Shown here in pieces: positions 9,866 to 20,661 of a DNA stretch of 64,000 nt. The stretch is taken from positions 6,324,001-6,388,000 of the forward strand of contig CP053152.1 of assembly GCA_014607495.2 (NCBI GenBank), given 5' to 3'. The first letter of the stretch is position 1, and every line of letters starts with the position of its first letter. Origin of the DNA: Carposina sasakii. Its lineage: Eukaryota > Arthropoda > Insecta > Lepidoptera > Carposinidae. A program made the translations under genes and the position numbers. The notes under the pieces are model-generated. The model was given only the letters and a program-made list of their open reading frames with translations, was not told the DNA's origin and searched no databases.

Positions 9866-10438
9866 TTACAAATATATGATACTCATCTCCGAGAAGATAC
9901 CTAAGTACTTATTAAATATTTTGTTGTGAAAATGAAATAGGAAACATAAAGTTTGTGTTGTAAAAGCTACATATAAAGTATGCAACGAAATCTCAGTTTA
10001 TTGGATCATAAACAGGGCGCTCTTGTTTAGACTATAAAATAAACATAGAAAACTATCTAGTTTTAGAGCAATAAACTTTTAAATGGTATTTTATAGACAT
10101 CATTATCCATCCGGGAATGGTTCAATGGGACAATTACGAAAAGGAAATAAAATACAATGGAATTCTCTTTAGTGATAGTCCAGTTAACGTAGAAAAGTTT
10201 TTCCTGGGTCCACTCCTGATAACATCCAAGGTGGACCACGGGCAAAGGACCAAACATACGAGTATACTGATTGCGACGTCGTAAACATACAATTTAAATA
10301 GTATGTATCTCGTAGCAAAGGAGCTATATTGTTCTAGGTACCTCACATAATTCATATGCACCACTATGAAAGAAATAATTATTGTATTAGAAACTGGTAC
10401 TGTGGTAAACTTAATGCTGTATCCAATGCAATTTATTA

Positions 10439-10810
10439 TACAGGTGATTTTTGGTGAATGTATTTCCAAATAAATGAATCTCCTCATTATCACGATCATT
10501 TTTCTTCTTGGAAGCATACCTGGGAAGTGTCAGGTTCCCAAGATATTAGGGTTCAAAGTTGAGTAAATAGACTGCGTTTTTCTGCATAAATGCACATAGA
10601 CGCGCGTAGCAAGATTTATTCACGAAAAATAATTAATATCTGTCTATGAAAAAACTAGCATAAACACTGGACACTATAAATTTCGGCCGATCGAGTAATT
10701 TTTTTTTTAATTTACATAATTGCCCAGCAGTTTTTTGGCATAAACTCACTTTATTTGATGTATAGAGTACGTACCCTTCGTTAAGTGTGGCAACGAAAAA
10801 ACACCCTGTA
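10439..10810 (+). mobile_element. MITE-B copy
   Basis: Starts TACAGGTGATTTTTGG and ends GGCAACGAAAAAACACCCTGTA. It has the MITE-B body order: GATCATTTTT, GGAAGCATACCTGGGAAGTG, CAAGATATTAGGG, ACTGCGTTTTTCTGCATAAA, ACTTTATTTGATG. A TA precedes it. About 20 bp near the left end differ from other copies. Confidence 0.75.
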
Positions 10811-11232
10811 TTTGCTATGAAACGTAAGTTGCGATCAATGGTGTGTTTTAGATGTAGTACCTACCTACCTATGACCAGATTTTTCTGACCTTCTATATGT
10901 TAAACAGAAAAACAACTCTAATTACTACAGTATTTACACACAGAACATAATGTTAATAACCAAACCTATCTGCAGAAGATTTTCATGTTATTACTGCATT
11001 TTCTTTCCAATTTACCGCATCGTTTACATGGTCTCGAGGTTTTAGCTCATTAGTGGCATGTGATGCTGTACCACGTACTGAAGATTTATAACACGATGTC
11101 ACGTAATATATAAGATACGTACATTTCGTGTACCTGTATTTTATGCTACATTTACCGATATATTGACCGGTGGGTTGTAACTGCCAAATCTAAAATATAA
11201 TGATTTGCTTTTATTTTTATTCTGTATTCATA

Positions 11233-11835
11233 TACAGGATGTTTGTGACAGCCAGGCAAATATTGATATAGTGACTTCAGACCATGATTTTGAGATGAAA
11301 TCCAGTGAAAATTTTCCAAAATTTTCCGACTTATTTTTCATTTTTTTAGGAAAAAAATTGTGTGGTTCATTTAAGTAGGCCTTAAATAATGACTTGAAAA
11401 CAAAATTTTAACTAATGGATGATTAAAAAAAAAGCTGATCTCAAGAAAGTTCAATTAACTGATCAATCCCAAAGGAGAGTTACCACTAAAGATGGGCCGA
11501 CTAGACGCCGACTAGTCGGGAAAGCCGATTATTCGGCACCATTTGTAGTCGGCGACTATTCGGCAAAATAAGCCGATTATAATCGGCGCATAACAAATGA
11601 AATAAAACAAATAATCTATACCACAAGTGATCCAAAAAACAGCAATGTGCACACAATAATCAATAAGTCCATTTAACTAGTCACAGGATCGCCCGATACA
11701 ATTGGCGCGGAAAGCAAACATTGCGTATAATCAAATTAAAAATTAATTTCCTGCGAGTAATATTGTCGTATAACTCAAAACAATGGCACTTGTTCAGTAT
11801 CTCAGTATTTGCCTGGCTGACACACACACCCTGTA
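11233..11835. mobile_element. Tc1/mariner-type MITE with nested insertion
   Basis: The terminal inverted repeats read TACAGGATGTTTGTGACAGC at the left and the complement of TACAGGGTGTGTGTGTCAGC at the right, both continuing into CAGGCAAATA. TA lies on the left. The centre is occupied by an unrelated block (about 11488-11780). Confidence 0.65.
11488..11780. mobile_element. Nested repeat with CCGACTAGTCGG palindromes
   Basis: GGGCCGACTAGACGCCGACT is followed by repeated CCGATTATTCGGC-type units at 11491-11590, then AT-rich sequence. The clustered short palindromes recall subterminal repeats of hAT elements, but I cannot define its right end or a target duplication. Confidence 0.35.
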
Positions 11836-12252
11836 TGTAATAACAAAATTATTATTTAAAAAATGTGACAAGCTCATTTCTAATTAATTTGCAGTATAAA
11901 TGTAAATTATCAATATTTAGAGAACTGAACAAAATAGTTTATCTGCAGGCAAATTAATTTGATTGAATAGGTAGCGCAGGCGCTTCGCTTTTACGAACGT
12001 AGTAGGTTCGTAGCACTTGCTACGAACATTGCGTTCGCGCTTTACCCACACACATCATAATATCATTGTGTTTAATCTAATTCTCATAAAAAAACGTGTA
12101 AATTGACGCAAAAAAAAACAACACAACACGTTCGGTCTATTCCACTTTGATCACACAGGTGATATAAGACCACACGTTGGTCCGAACTAATTTTATTCTT
12201 AACTAGCTGTTGCCCGCGACTTCGTCCGCGTCAACAAACAGAATAAAATATT

Positions 12253-12468
12253 TTAAAGTACTTCTGCGTAAATTATATTTTTTGTTTTATTTTCTTGTGG
12301 CAGAAGAACATACTGATTTTCTCCGCAACCCGATCTTGACAACGCGACATATAATTGGCCGTGTGAAAAGCAGTCTTGACGTAAGACAATTCCAACGTGT
12401 TTAAACGTTTGCCCCTGTGATTTATTAATTGTTACAGCAAAAGATAACTTAACAGGGAATTGAATTCT
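12253..12468 (-). pseudogene. Helitron Rep/helicase C-terminal fragment
   Basis: About 71 codons stay open on the minus strand and end at a natural-looking stop (12253-12255). The reading contains TINKSQGQT and [12 protein letters not shown], matching the last helicase motifs (V and VI) of the Pif1-like domain in Helitron RepHel proteins. In that family these motifs contact DNA and couple ATP hydrolysis to unwinding. The Rep nuclease and all upstream helicase motifs are absent, so this is a remnant. Its position just inside the 3' terminus agrees with Helitron gene order. Confidence 0.8.
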
Positions 12469-12477
12469 TTTAAAATG

Positions 12478-12700
12478 TTGAATAACTTTTCCTAAGACGG
12501 TATTTTCATATCTCTCAAAATTTAGCTGGGCTGTTAAGGGTTCTGCATCAGGTTATCTAGACCTTCAATTTTATTACGTTATTAGAAAGTGCTTATCATG
12601 CTGAGCAACTTTTCCTAAGACGGTATTTTCATATCTCTCAAAGTTTAGCTGGGCTGCTAAGGGTTCTGCATCAGGCAGTCTAGACCTTCAATTTTTTTCT
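12478..12700 (-). repeat. 123-bp tandem duplication inside the Helitron
   Basis: The block AACTTTTCCTAAGACGGTAT ... GCATCAGG ... TAGACCTTCAATTTT occurs twice, starting near 12484 and 12607. A third, single copy is in the Helitron half at 16223-16646. Confidence 0.8.
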
Positions 12701-13025
12701 TTCATATCATTTCTACGTCATTTTATTCTTTCATACATATTTTTTGGATAACTTGAACCGTTTACGCAGCGCACGCAACGGAAGTCTCCAAAGTTAAATA
12801 ATTTTCCCCGTTTTTTCCACATTTTCCTCTTATTCTTCGTCCCTATTGGTCGCACTGTGATGATATATAGCCTAAAGCCTTCCTCGATAAATGGACTATC
12901 CAACACAAAAAGAATTTTTTAATTCGACCCAGTAGTTCCGGAGATTAGCGCGTTCAATCAAACAAACAAACAAACAAACTCTTCAGCTTTATAATATTAT
13001 ATTAGTATTAGTATATTAGTATAGA

Positions 13026-14215
13026 TTACAACGAATTTTTATTAAATACCTAAAGTGGCTAAAGAAAAATATTGTACTAAATTATTGAATAAACGGTAAT
13101 CCTATTATGTAGTACCACGTAGTACTTACCTCAGATTTTATGAAAGTTCCGCGACATTTTTTGGAACATATCTTTTATTTATATTTTTTTACCTATTTAG
13201 GTGTACTTACCTACTCTCGCACAATAAAATAAGCGACTGTAATTTGATGTAAACGCTTCCATTTGTCATAAAATAGGTCTTCAAGAACATTTTGTACTTT
13301 TTGGGCTAACCAATAAAAATAGATTCCAGTTATTGTATTATTGAAAGCTTTGATTATAGCGTTATATAATAATAATATATATTATTATATAAATTCCTGA
13401 GCTGACAAAATCTTATTATTGGATGTTAGGTCTCCGTTAAATAAATTGGTAAACAACATATTTCACTTTGATCACAAGATATCTTACGATTGCCTACGAT
13501 GACCCGTAAAGTCAGTATTTTCTATTTACTTGCTTACATTTTAAGGACTGTTTGGACCTGTTTTGATTACACTTTTTACTACGCTTGCTGCTTTATTAAA
13601 AATGTTAACTGTTGTACTACGAATTTTTCGCTTCACCAAATGCGGTCGACGCAGCCAATTTGAATGAAAAATAAAAATACAAACAAGTAAAGCATCCTGT
13701 ATGCGAGCATATTGCTGCCCGTCATTGAAACAAAAGTGGCAGAGGTTACTGAAAATAACCAGAAAACATCAAGTAAAAAGGTGTAATAAAAAATGTTAGT
13801 TATGTTGTGTAGATATTTCTAGCACAATGTAATTGGTTCAAAGTGGAACCACTCCCCCAGGAGCCGCTCTCTATCACGCAAACGATGTTACAACATTGCC
13901 AGATATTTCCTCTGAGACTGAACAGGAAAATATAAACCTCGTTTAAAATATTAACCACAAAGTATTTCTATTATTAAGATAGAAACTTTTTATGAAGAGC
14001 TCGTTGTTATTAGAATTCCTATTTGCGAAGGCCATTGCGCTGTCGCCGTCTTCTGGATGATATTACCCTTAAGTATTTACCAAGTTCATTTGAGAAGATA
14101 AAAAACATAGCTGTTGTGTTTTGTCTTATTTTAGCAAGCGGTATTTTTGCTTTTCCACTGATGCCTCGTCTTAAAATTTTCAACGTTGCTCCTTTATATT
14201 AAATCCAGCTTATAG
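13026..14215. other. AT-rich intergenic DNA
   Basis: Contains an AT palindrome at about 13363-13393 (arms TTATATAATAAT and ATTATTATATAA) but no other recognised feature. Confidence 0.4.
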
Positions 14216-14385
14216 GAGGTCCGGTGAAAGAATAATATGAACACTGGCGTCCGTGGGGCCAGTGTAGGAGGTCCAGTGAAATAATAATATGAACACGTGA
14301 CCGAATCTACAAACAGATACGAGTCTGCTCGAATCTGTTTGTAGCTTCGGTCACGTGTTCATATTATTTTTTCACCGGACCTCAT
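14216..14385. repeat. Foldback repeat with extra half-copy
   Basis: AGGTCCAGTGAAATAATAAT ... AACACGTGACCGAATCTAC reappears as its reverse complement (ending CACCGGACCT at about 14382), giving arms of about 50 bp around a short loop. A partial direct copy (GAGGTCCGGTGAAAGAATAA) sits just upstream at 14216-14267. Confidence 0.7.
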
Positions 14386-14587
14386 ACAAGCTTATATTAT
14401 AAATGCGAAGATATGATTATAATCATACATACAAATAATTATTTGTTTGTTACCACTTCACGCTTTATTTGCTTAACTAATTTTTTTAAAGTTTTGCGTA
14501 CATAAACAAATCAGCTGTTGATTCTTTTTACCTACCTGTATCGTGTCAAAAGCTAATCACTAATTTTGAAAACACCTTATACTCGTA

Positions 14588-14970
14588 TACAGGTGAATTT
14601 TGTTCGTCAACGTTCCCGAAAACTACGGAATCTCCTCATCATCACGATCATTTTTTTCCATGGAAGCATACCTGGGAAGTGTCTGGTTCCCAAGATATTA
14701 GGGTCCAAAGTTGAGTAAATAGACTGCGTTTTTCTGCATAAATGCACATAGACGCACGTAGCAAGATTTTTTCACGAGAAATAATTAATGTCTGTCTATG
14801 ATAAAACTATTATAAACACTGGACACTATAAATTACGCGCGATCAAGTAATGAATTTTTTTTTTGAAAAAATGTACATCGTTTCCCAGCATTTTTTTGGT
14901 ATAAACTTACTTTATTTGATGAATAGAGTACGCACCCTTCGTTAAGGGTGGCAACGAAAAAACACCTGTA
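14588..14970 (+). mobile_element. MITE-B copy, first of tandem pair
   Basis: Complete from TACAGGTGAATTTTG to GGCAACGAAAAAACACCTGTA, preceded by TA, 383 bp. Body motifs are as in the other MITE-B copies. No coding capacity. Confidence 0.8.
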
Positions 14971-15312
14971 TACAGGATGTTTTTTGGTCGTCAACGTTCC
15001 TGAATACTACGGAATCTTCTCATTATTACGATAATTTTTCTCCATGGAAGCATATCTGGGAAGTGTCTGGTTCCCCAGATATGAAGGTCCAAAATTGAGT
15101 AAATAGACGCGAAAAGCAAGATTTTCACGAGAAATAAATATCTGATAAATATCTGTCTATGATAAATATATAGATAACATAAATACTGGACACTATACAT
15201 TTCGCCCGATCAAGTACATCGTTTTCCAGCATTTTTTTGGGATAATCTTACTTTATTTGTTGTATAGAGTACGTAACCTTCGGTTAGGGTGGCAACGAAA
15301 AAACATTCTGTA
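14971..15312 (+). mobile_element. MITE-B copy, second of tandem pair
   Basis: Starts TACAGGATGTTTTTTGG directly after the last base of the previous copy and ends ACATTCTGTA followed by TA. It is about 40 bp shorter because of internal deletions. Confidence 0.8.
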
Positions 15313-15409
15313 TATAAGGTGTTTTCAAAATTAGTGATTTGCTTTTGACACGATACAGGTAGGTAAAAAGAATCAACAGCTGATTATCCTGTATATCCTA
15401 GATATAGCT

Positions 15410-15447
15410 AAATATATTCTGAGGGCGAAGTCGCGGGCAACAGCTAG
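15410..15447 (+). mobile_element. Helitron 3' end
   Basis: GGGCGAAGTCGCGGGCAACA followed by GCTAG and T: the hairpin plus CTAG terminus only, with no identifiable body to the left. Confidence 0.5.
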
Positions 15448-15599
15448 TCTTTAATAAGTAATCTAGTAGGTACATATAGGAAACAAATGTTACACGGATT
15501 AGGTAGGTACATACATGCTAACCTACCTAAAAGATAGGTAACTGCAAACCTACTCTCATTCCTATATGGCGGAAGTGACTCCAAGTTCTTTCTCAAATA

Positions 15600-15863
15600 T
15601 ACAGGATGTAACAAAAAGGGTATGTTAAGCGAAAAGCTACGTAAATAGCCCACTGTAGAGAACTTATCCACAAAATTTGAGACATGAAATTACATGTTTA
15701 TTTTTCACGATAGTATGGAGAATTTTTAAATATCTCAGGAATTTTCATACAATCTTGAAAAATAAACATGAGATTTCGAGTCTCATATTTTGTGGATAGG
15801 TTCTCTACAGTGGGCTATTTACATAGCTTTTCGCTTAACATACCCTTTTTGTTACATCCTGTA
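15600..15863. mobile_element. MITE-A copy 2
   Basis: A 264-bp near-perfect palindrome beginning TACAGGATGTAACAAAAAGG and ending with its complement, flanked by TA on both sides. Confidence 0.8.
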
Positions 15864-15949
15864 TAGTCGTTTGTAAACTACTCTAACGTAACAATATTCA
15901 CTATACTTATTTTAATGGTTTATCAACGTCAGGTATAAACAATAGTGGA

Positions 15950-16163
15950 CGCCCGCGACTTCGTCCGCGTGGACTGCAGAAAAATAAAAATGTTGAAATC
16001 ACCTGGGAAAATATTTTTTACCGGTTTAATTAATAAAAACAAAAATCCAGGGTGTCAGCTAACTCCATACAAAATTTAATTTAAATCGCTCCAACCGTTT
16101 TTACGCGGAAGAGTAACAAACATCCATCCATACTCACAAACTTTCGCGTTTATATATTATCGA
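15950..16163 (-). mobile_element. Helitron-like fragment
   Basis: On the minus strand it ends CACGCGGACGAAGTCGCGGG followed by CGTCCACTAT, a CTAG terminus with a substitution. The body includes GGAGTTAGCTGACACCCTGG. Confidence 0.5.
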
Positions 16164-16222
16164 TTCCCATTCGGGTGAAGAATTTTTTCCATTTTCTTTA
16201 TTAATAATTTTATATTATATTA

Positions 16223-16646
16223 TTAGAAAGTGCTTATCATGCTGAGCAACTTTTCCTAAGACGGTATTTTCATATCTCTCAAAGTTTAGCTGGGCTGCTA
16301 AGGGTTCTGCATCAGGCAGTCTAGACCTTCAATTTTTTTCTTTCATATAATTTCTACGTCATTTTATTCTTTCATACATATTTTTTGGATAACTTGAACC
16401 GTTTACGCAGCGCACGCAACGGAAGTCTCCAAAGTTGAATAATTTTCCCCGTTTTTTCCACATTTTCCTCTTATTCTTCGTCCATATTGGTCGCACTGTG
16501 ATGATATATAGCCTAAAGCCTTCCTCGATAAATGGACTATCCAACACAAAAAGAATTTTTTAATTCGACCCAGTAGTTCCGGAGATTAGCTCAATCAAAC
16601 AAACAAACAAACAAACTCTTCAGCTTTATAATATTATTAGTATAGA
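16223..16646 (-). mobile_element. 5' half of a Helitron derivative
   Basis: Nearly identical to 12595-13025: same AACTTTTCCTAAGACGG block, same 62-codon ORF (16359-16547 against 12718-12906, one residue different), and same 5' end with TTTG repeats and TATTATAAAGCTGAAGAG. The left side is joined to the SINE-like tail TCGGGTGAAGAATTTTTTCC (16164-16222), which recurs at 27168-27225. Confidence 0.7.
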
Positions 16647-16902
16647 TAAAGGTATTGCGCCTATACTATTACGCTAAACTAAGCTTAACATTGCTTTTTA
16701 TTAAATAAACTAATCAGAAAATTACACGTTATTTCAGGGTTCTTTTAAATTGTGATGGGTCGATAATACTATGGCAATGTAGAGTGGGTGTAAGCGGAGG
16801 AGAGATAATAAAAACATAACAAAGAGTCTGAAAAAAGTTTCGTGAAACCTTTCTATTTAAAATTCGAAGTATTGAAATGTTGGTTTTTTGTTATTCTTCG
16901 TT

Positions 16903-19360
16903 TTCAAATTCAAATTCAAATTCAAAATCATTTATTCAACATGAAAGCATTAACACTTGTTTGTTGATTGTCTAATTATATGTTACTTTCTATGTTCGCA
17001 TCCCAAAAATGAAACCGCTACCAAACAAAAAAGGAGGTGAATTTAAACAACCCAAAAATAAATAAATCGCAAAGCTTTTGCTTTGGCAACGGTCACCATC
17101 CCAAGGTGCGATTTGTTACGGTCTGTCAGGCATAAGTTAGCGATTCGGGGCTAATAGCCACCAACGTGGAGAATAAGAGTTAAGGTCGCCTAAAGATGAA
17201 ATCCAGAAGAGCTGCTACACAGTTCTCCTTTATGGCAAAACAAACATTAGGTCTGACACACCGCATGATTATACTATTACTGTTACACTATCTCAGTGAA
17301 GTGTCACTGCTTGAAAGAAGAAATAGCAAGAAAACTCCCAGCGACACAGTCAAAACTAAGTAACATATTAACAAAAGAATCTTACATTGGATAAGATATC
17401 AGATAGTAACACTTAACTCATTTAGTGTGTATAAATTCAATTATCATAACATAATTAATTTAAATTCATATAAATTACATACCCACTTACACAAAGTAAG
17501 TACAGGTCCATGTCAAATTTAAATTGTATAAATAAAAATAAAATGTGTACACAGAGTACAAGTCAATGTCAAATAAGTATCTACTAAACTATAAAATATA
17601 AAAAAGATATATATTTGTGTACAATAGTACAAGTCGACGGTAAAATGTGAATAGAAGAGCTAACGTGTCATTCAGAACTTAAATATATAATACCTATAGC
17701 TGGTAATAACATTAGAATGAAGAAGTCACGCATGATACACTATAGCGCTTCTGGTCACATTCACCAACACATATTAACTATACCTACTAAGCTAAATATA
17801 AAAGTAAAACATAGATTGCGTAACTTGGGGATGCTAGAACAATTCACTTCCATGGCTCGCTATCATTTAAATATTCTAATACTGTATAATATTCTTTCAT
17901 GCAAAGTTTTTTCTTCACAATATTTTTAAATTTACAGATAGGTAGCCCTTTGAGTGTATCTGGAAGCTTGTTGTAGAAAAGTATACATTGACCCATGAAT
18001 GATTTACTGACTTTGCGGAGACGGGACACATGAGCAACAAGTCTGTTCTTACCTCTTGTATTTATTTTGTGCACATCAGACATTTTATTAAATTTATCTA
18101 AATTCTTATGAACGTATAATAAATTTTCATAAATATAATTCGAAGCTAAAGTCATTATATTCAATTCTTTAAATTTCTCACGTAATGTGACCCTGGACCC
18201 TAAGTTTAGAATTGCACGGACAGCTCTTTTTTGTAAGATAAATATTGACTCCCAATCAGCTGCGCTTCCCCATAATAAAATACCGTATGTCATTATACTA
18301 TGGAAATAGCTAAAATAAACAATTCTAGCAGTCTCGACATCTGTCAGTAGACGAATTCTCTTAACTGCATAGGCTGCAGAACTGAGTTTCTTACTTAGTT
18401 TTTCAATGTGAGGACCCCATTGTAATTTGGCATCCAAAGTTATGCCCAAGAAAACAGTCGAATCCACTTGATCCAGTCTCTCGTCGCCTATGTAAACATC
18501 AGATCTAACTTGTTTCACGTTGGGAGTAGAAAATTTTATTAATTTCGTTTTCCTACTATTAAGAACAAGATTATTATTACTAAACCAATATAACACTTTA
18601 GAGAGAGCACTGTTCACCACGTCATATACGATGAGCTGCCTCTTTACTTTAAAAAGTAAGGAGGTGTCATCTGCAAACAATACTATTTCATGCTCATTAC
18701 CTACAAAGTATGGCAAATCATTTATATAAATACGGAAAAGAAACGGACCAAGGATTGAACCTTGTGGGACACCTATTGTGACGCGCGATCCCGGTGATCG
18801 TTTTCCGTTCACATCTACCTTCTGAATCCTATCGTTCAAATAGGACATCAGAAGATAGAGGGCCCCACCCCGTATACCATAATGTTCTAATTTTCGAATT
18901 AAAATTTCATGGTGGACACAATCAAACGCTTTTGACAAGTCACAGAACACTCCCAGTGCGTCATGTGACTCCTCCCAAGCGTCGACAATGTGTCTTAACA
19001 ACTCAACTCCCGCGTCGATAGTAGACCGCCCCTTGGTGAAGCCATACTGCTTATTGCTAAAAAGGTTGTTATTATCGAAGTGCCTGGACAATTGTTCTAA
19101 AATTAGTTTTTCAAAGATTTTACTGATTGTTGGGAGTACTGATATCGGGCGAAAATTACCTGGATCAGAAGATTCTCCTGACTTGAACAACGGAATAACT
19201 TTACTATGTTTCATTAAATCAGGAAAGACTCCTTTGTCTATACAATTATTAAAAACGCTTGCTAGCGGAGTACTTATTACATCTATTATTGAACCTAACG
19301 TTTTCACCGATAGGCCCCATAGGTCAGCGGTTTTTTTGGAGTAGATGGATTTTAAATTCG
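16903..19360 (-). mobile_element. 5'-truncated Zenon/CR1-like LINE
   Basis: The 3' end (left) is AATAAATGATTTTGAATTTG with repeated ATTTGA units, a tail typical of lepidopteran CR1/Zenon elements. About 0.9 kb of 3' UTR precedes the RT ORF at 17844-19307. Coding similarity continues upstream of the ORF's first ATG to about 19350 and then stops, so the endonuclease and ORF1 are lost through 5' truncation. Confidence 0.8.
17844..19307 (-). CDS. Non-LTR reverse transcriptase, N-terminally truncated
   Basis: 487 residues. RT landmarks appear in the expected order: NFRPISVLPTISKIFEK (51-67), the palm motif FCDLSKAFDCVHH (121-133, first catalytic Asp), GVPQGSILGPFLF (179-191), and the catalytic FADD box (211-214). 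The C-terminal region after residue 330 (SYFHSIMTYGILLWGSA) is the usual thumb and tail of CR1/Jockey-type RTs. In such elements RT copies the element's own RNA at a nicked target (target-primed reverse transcription). The ORF is uninterrupted, but the apurinic-type endonuclease that should precede it is absent. The nominal ATG is internal; similarity begins about 15 codons upstream. Probably a recent dead-on-arrival insertion. Confidence 0.85.
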   Translation of the reverse strand: MKTLGSIIDVISTPLASVFNNCIDKGVFPDLMKHSKVIPLFKSGESSDPGNFRPISVLPTISKIFEKLILEQLSRHFDNNNLFSNKQYGFTKGRSTIDAGVELLRHIVDAWEESHDALGVFCDLSKAFDCVHHEILIRKLEHYGIRGGALYLLMSYLNDRIQKVDVNGKRSPGSRVTIGVPQGSILGPFLFRIYINDLPYFVGNEHEIVLFADDTSLLFKVKRQLIVYDVVNSALSKVLYWFSNNNLVLNSRKTKLIKFSTPNVKQVRSDVYIGDERLDQVDSTVFLGITLDAKLQWGPHIEKLSKKLSSAAYAVKRIRLLTDVETARIVYFSYFHSIMTYGILLWGSAADWESIFILQKRAVRAILNLGSRVTLREKFKELNIMTLASNYIYENLLYVHKNLDKFNKMSDVHKINTRGKNRLVAHVSRLRKVSKSFMGQCILFYNKLPDTLKGLPICKFKNIVKKKLCMKEYYTVLEYLNDSEPWK

Positions 19361-20500
19361 TATTGTAAACAGTGCAGACTTTTCTAATATAATATATAAA
19401 GGCGATGAGTTAACTGAAATTGATATTTCTTTCACTAATATTTTGTGACGCATTAGGTATTTTTCATATATCTACCTAGGTGATTATAACCGAATAATCC
19501 CAGGTATTAGTTAGGTAGGTATAAACCTAGCGTGGAAGCTAATTCCACACAGTCGATCAAGTTAGTCTTAGACTAGACTGTTAATAATACCTTTACAAAG
19601 TTAAATGCGCCTTTGTTCACTAATCCCGAATGGGGATCGAATATTTACGATCCAGTAGACATCCTCGGAGTGCTAGATATTTTAGTACATATTTACCTGT
19701 TTACCTACCTACGAAGAAAAATTCAGATATGTGCTATTTATGTAGGTAGGTGTAGGTTTAGCTACGTGCCTAAAACACAATTTTATATTAAAATTGTTGA
19801 GTATTCAGAATTTACTAATATGAGATCGTTATAAAAACACTGAATTTTAGAAATATAATACAAAAATATAAGTACCCACCCAACTACCCTACCAGTGCCT
19901 CTCTCACGACTTGATTAATTTAATAATTCCTCTCAATTTCAAATACAACCAGCCGTTTAGGATAGGTTATAAATAAAATATAAATATAAACATACATACA
20001 TACACTCTATAAACATATCCTTCCTTCGCAGTCGGGTAATAAGAATTATTTAAGTACGTTTCCGGAAAATTGATGTTTTCCGGATGTTTCTAAAATCTAA
20101 TCTGGTCTACGTGACTGGCGGAACTGTACGCCGACTGTAATCACCTGACTACGCTGACAGGACCTAAATTGACTTCACTTTAACAGTTTCTTACAAGACT
20201 TGATTGTAAATAACACATAATTGGTGACAAACAAATAATAAAATTGCCATAGCGAAGTTTTCGACACAATTTGATGAAGCGCGTCAAATTTTTACTAAAC
20301 CTGTTGCATTTATACCTAGTAGAGTCACTAATGAGTGGTATACTGGGTAATCAACGCAAAAATGTTAGGCCTCATCTAGTAAAATGCAAGCGATTTACCA
20401 ACATGTGATCAACCAAATGGTACATAATTTATCTATAGTGTGTTTTGCCCACTTGCTCTAAAGTAGGTACCTATATGTAATTATGTATTTTATTTTATTT
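19361..20500. other. AT-rich intergenic DNA
   Basis: No repeat or gene recognised. The 73-residue ORF at 19613-19834 has no recognisable features. Confidence 0.4.
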
Positions 20501-20501
20501 T

Positions 20502-20638
20502 GGGCCGATTTCCCCAAACGTCAGATAGTCTATCAGAAAAATAAAGTTGATGCTGTCCTTCTCTAAAACTTGATCACGATAGAGACAGCATCACGTTATT
20601 CCTCTGATAGGTTATCTGACGTTTGGGAAAATCGGCCC
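20502..20638. mobile_element. Hairpin MITE
   Basis: Terminal inverted repeats of about 35 bp: GGGCCGATTTCCCCAAACGT on the left and the complement of GGGCCGATTTTCCCAAACGT on the right, continuing into CAGATA. A second internal inverted repeat (GATGCTGTC) follows. A clear target duplication is not seen. Confidence 0.7.
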
Positions 20639-20661
20639 TTATTGAATCGCCCTTCCTACCA

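Larger units (their letters stand above)
12203..13025 (-). mobile_element. Helitron derivative with helicase remnant
   Basis: On the minus strand the 5' end is TCTATACTAATA followed by TATTATAAAGCTGAAGAG and TTTG repeats, and the 3' end is GGACGAAGTCGCGGGCAACAG followed by CTAG|T, with the GC hairpin typical of Helitrons. It keeps the C-terminus of the Pif1-like helicase (12253-12468), a 123-bp internal duplication, and a block also present at 16223-16646. It cannot encode a complete Rep/helicase. Confidence 0.8.
14498..15392. mobile_element. Foldback MITE carrying two tandem MITE-B copies
   Basis: Arms 14509-14580 and 15314-15385 are inverted repeats differing by one base over 72 (AATCAGCTGTTGATTC ... 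AAAACACCTTAT). The right end continues to CCTGTA at about 15392, like a Tc1/mariner end. The apex between the arms holds two head-to-tail MITE-B copies. Confidence 0.7.

Noticed and set aside
10063..10517. ORFs across the MITE-B at 10439-10810
   Set aside because: They are readings through a non-coding MITE; similar phantom ORFs appear at other MITE-B copies.
13363..13393. AT palindrome as a cruciform or origin
   Set aside because: Short TA-rich palindromes are expected by chance here.
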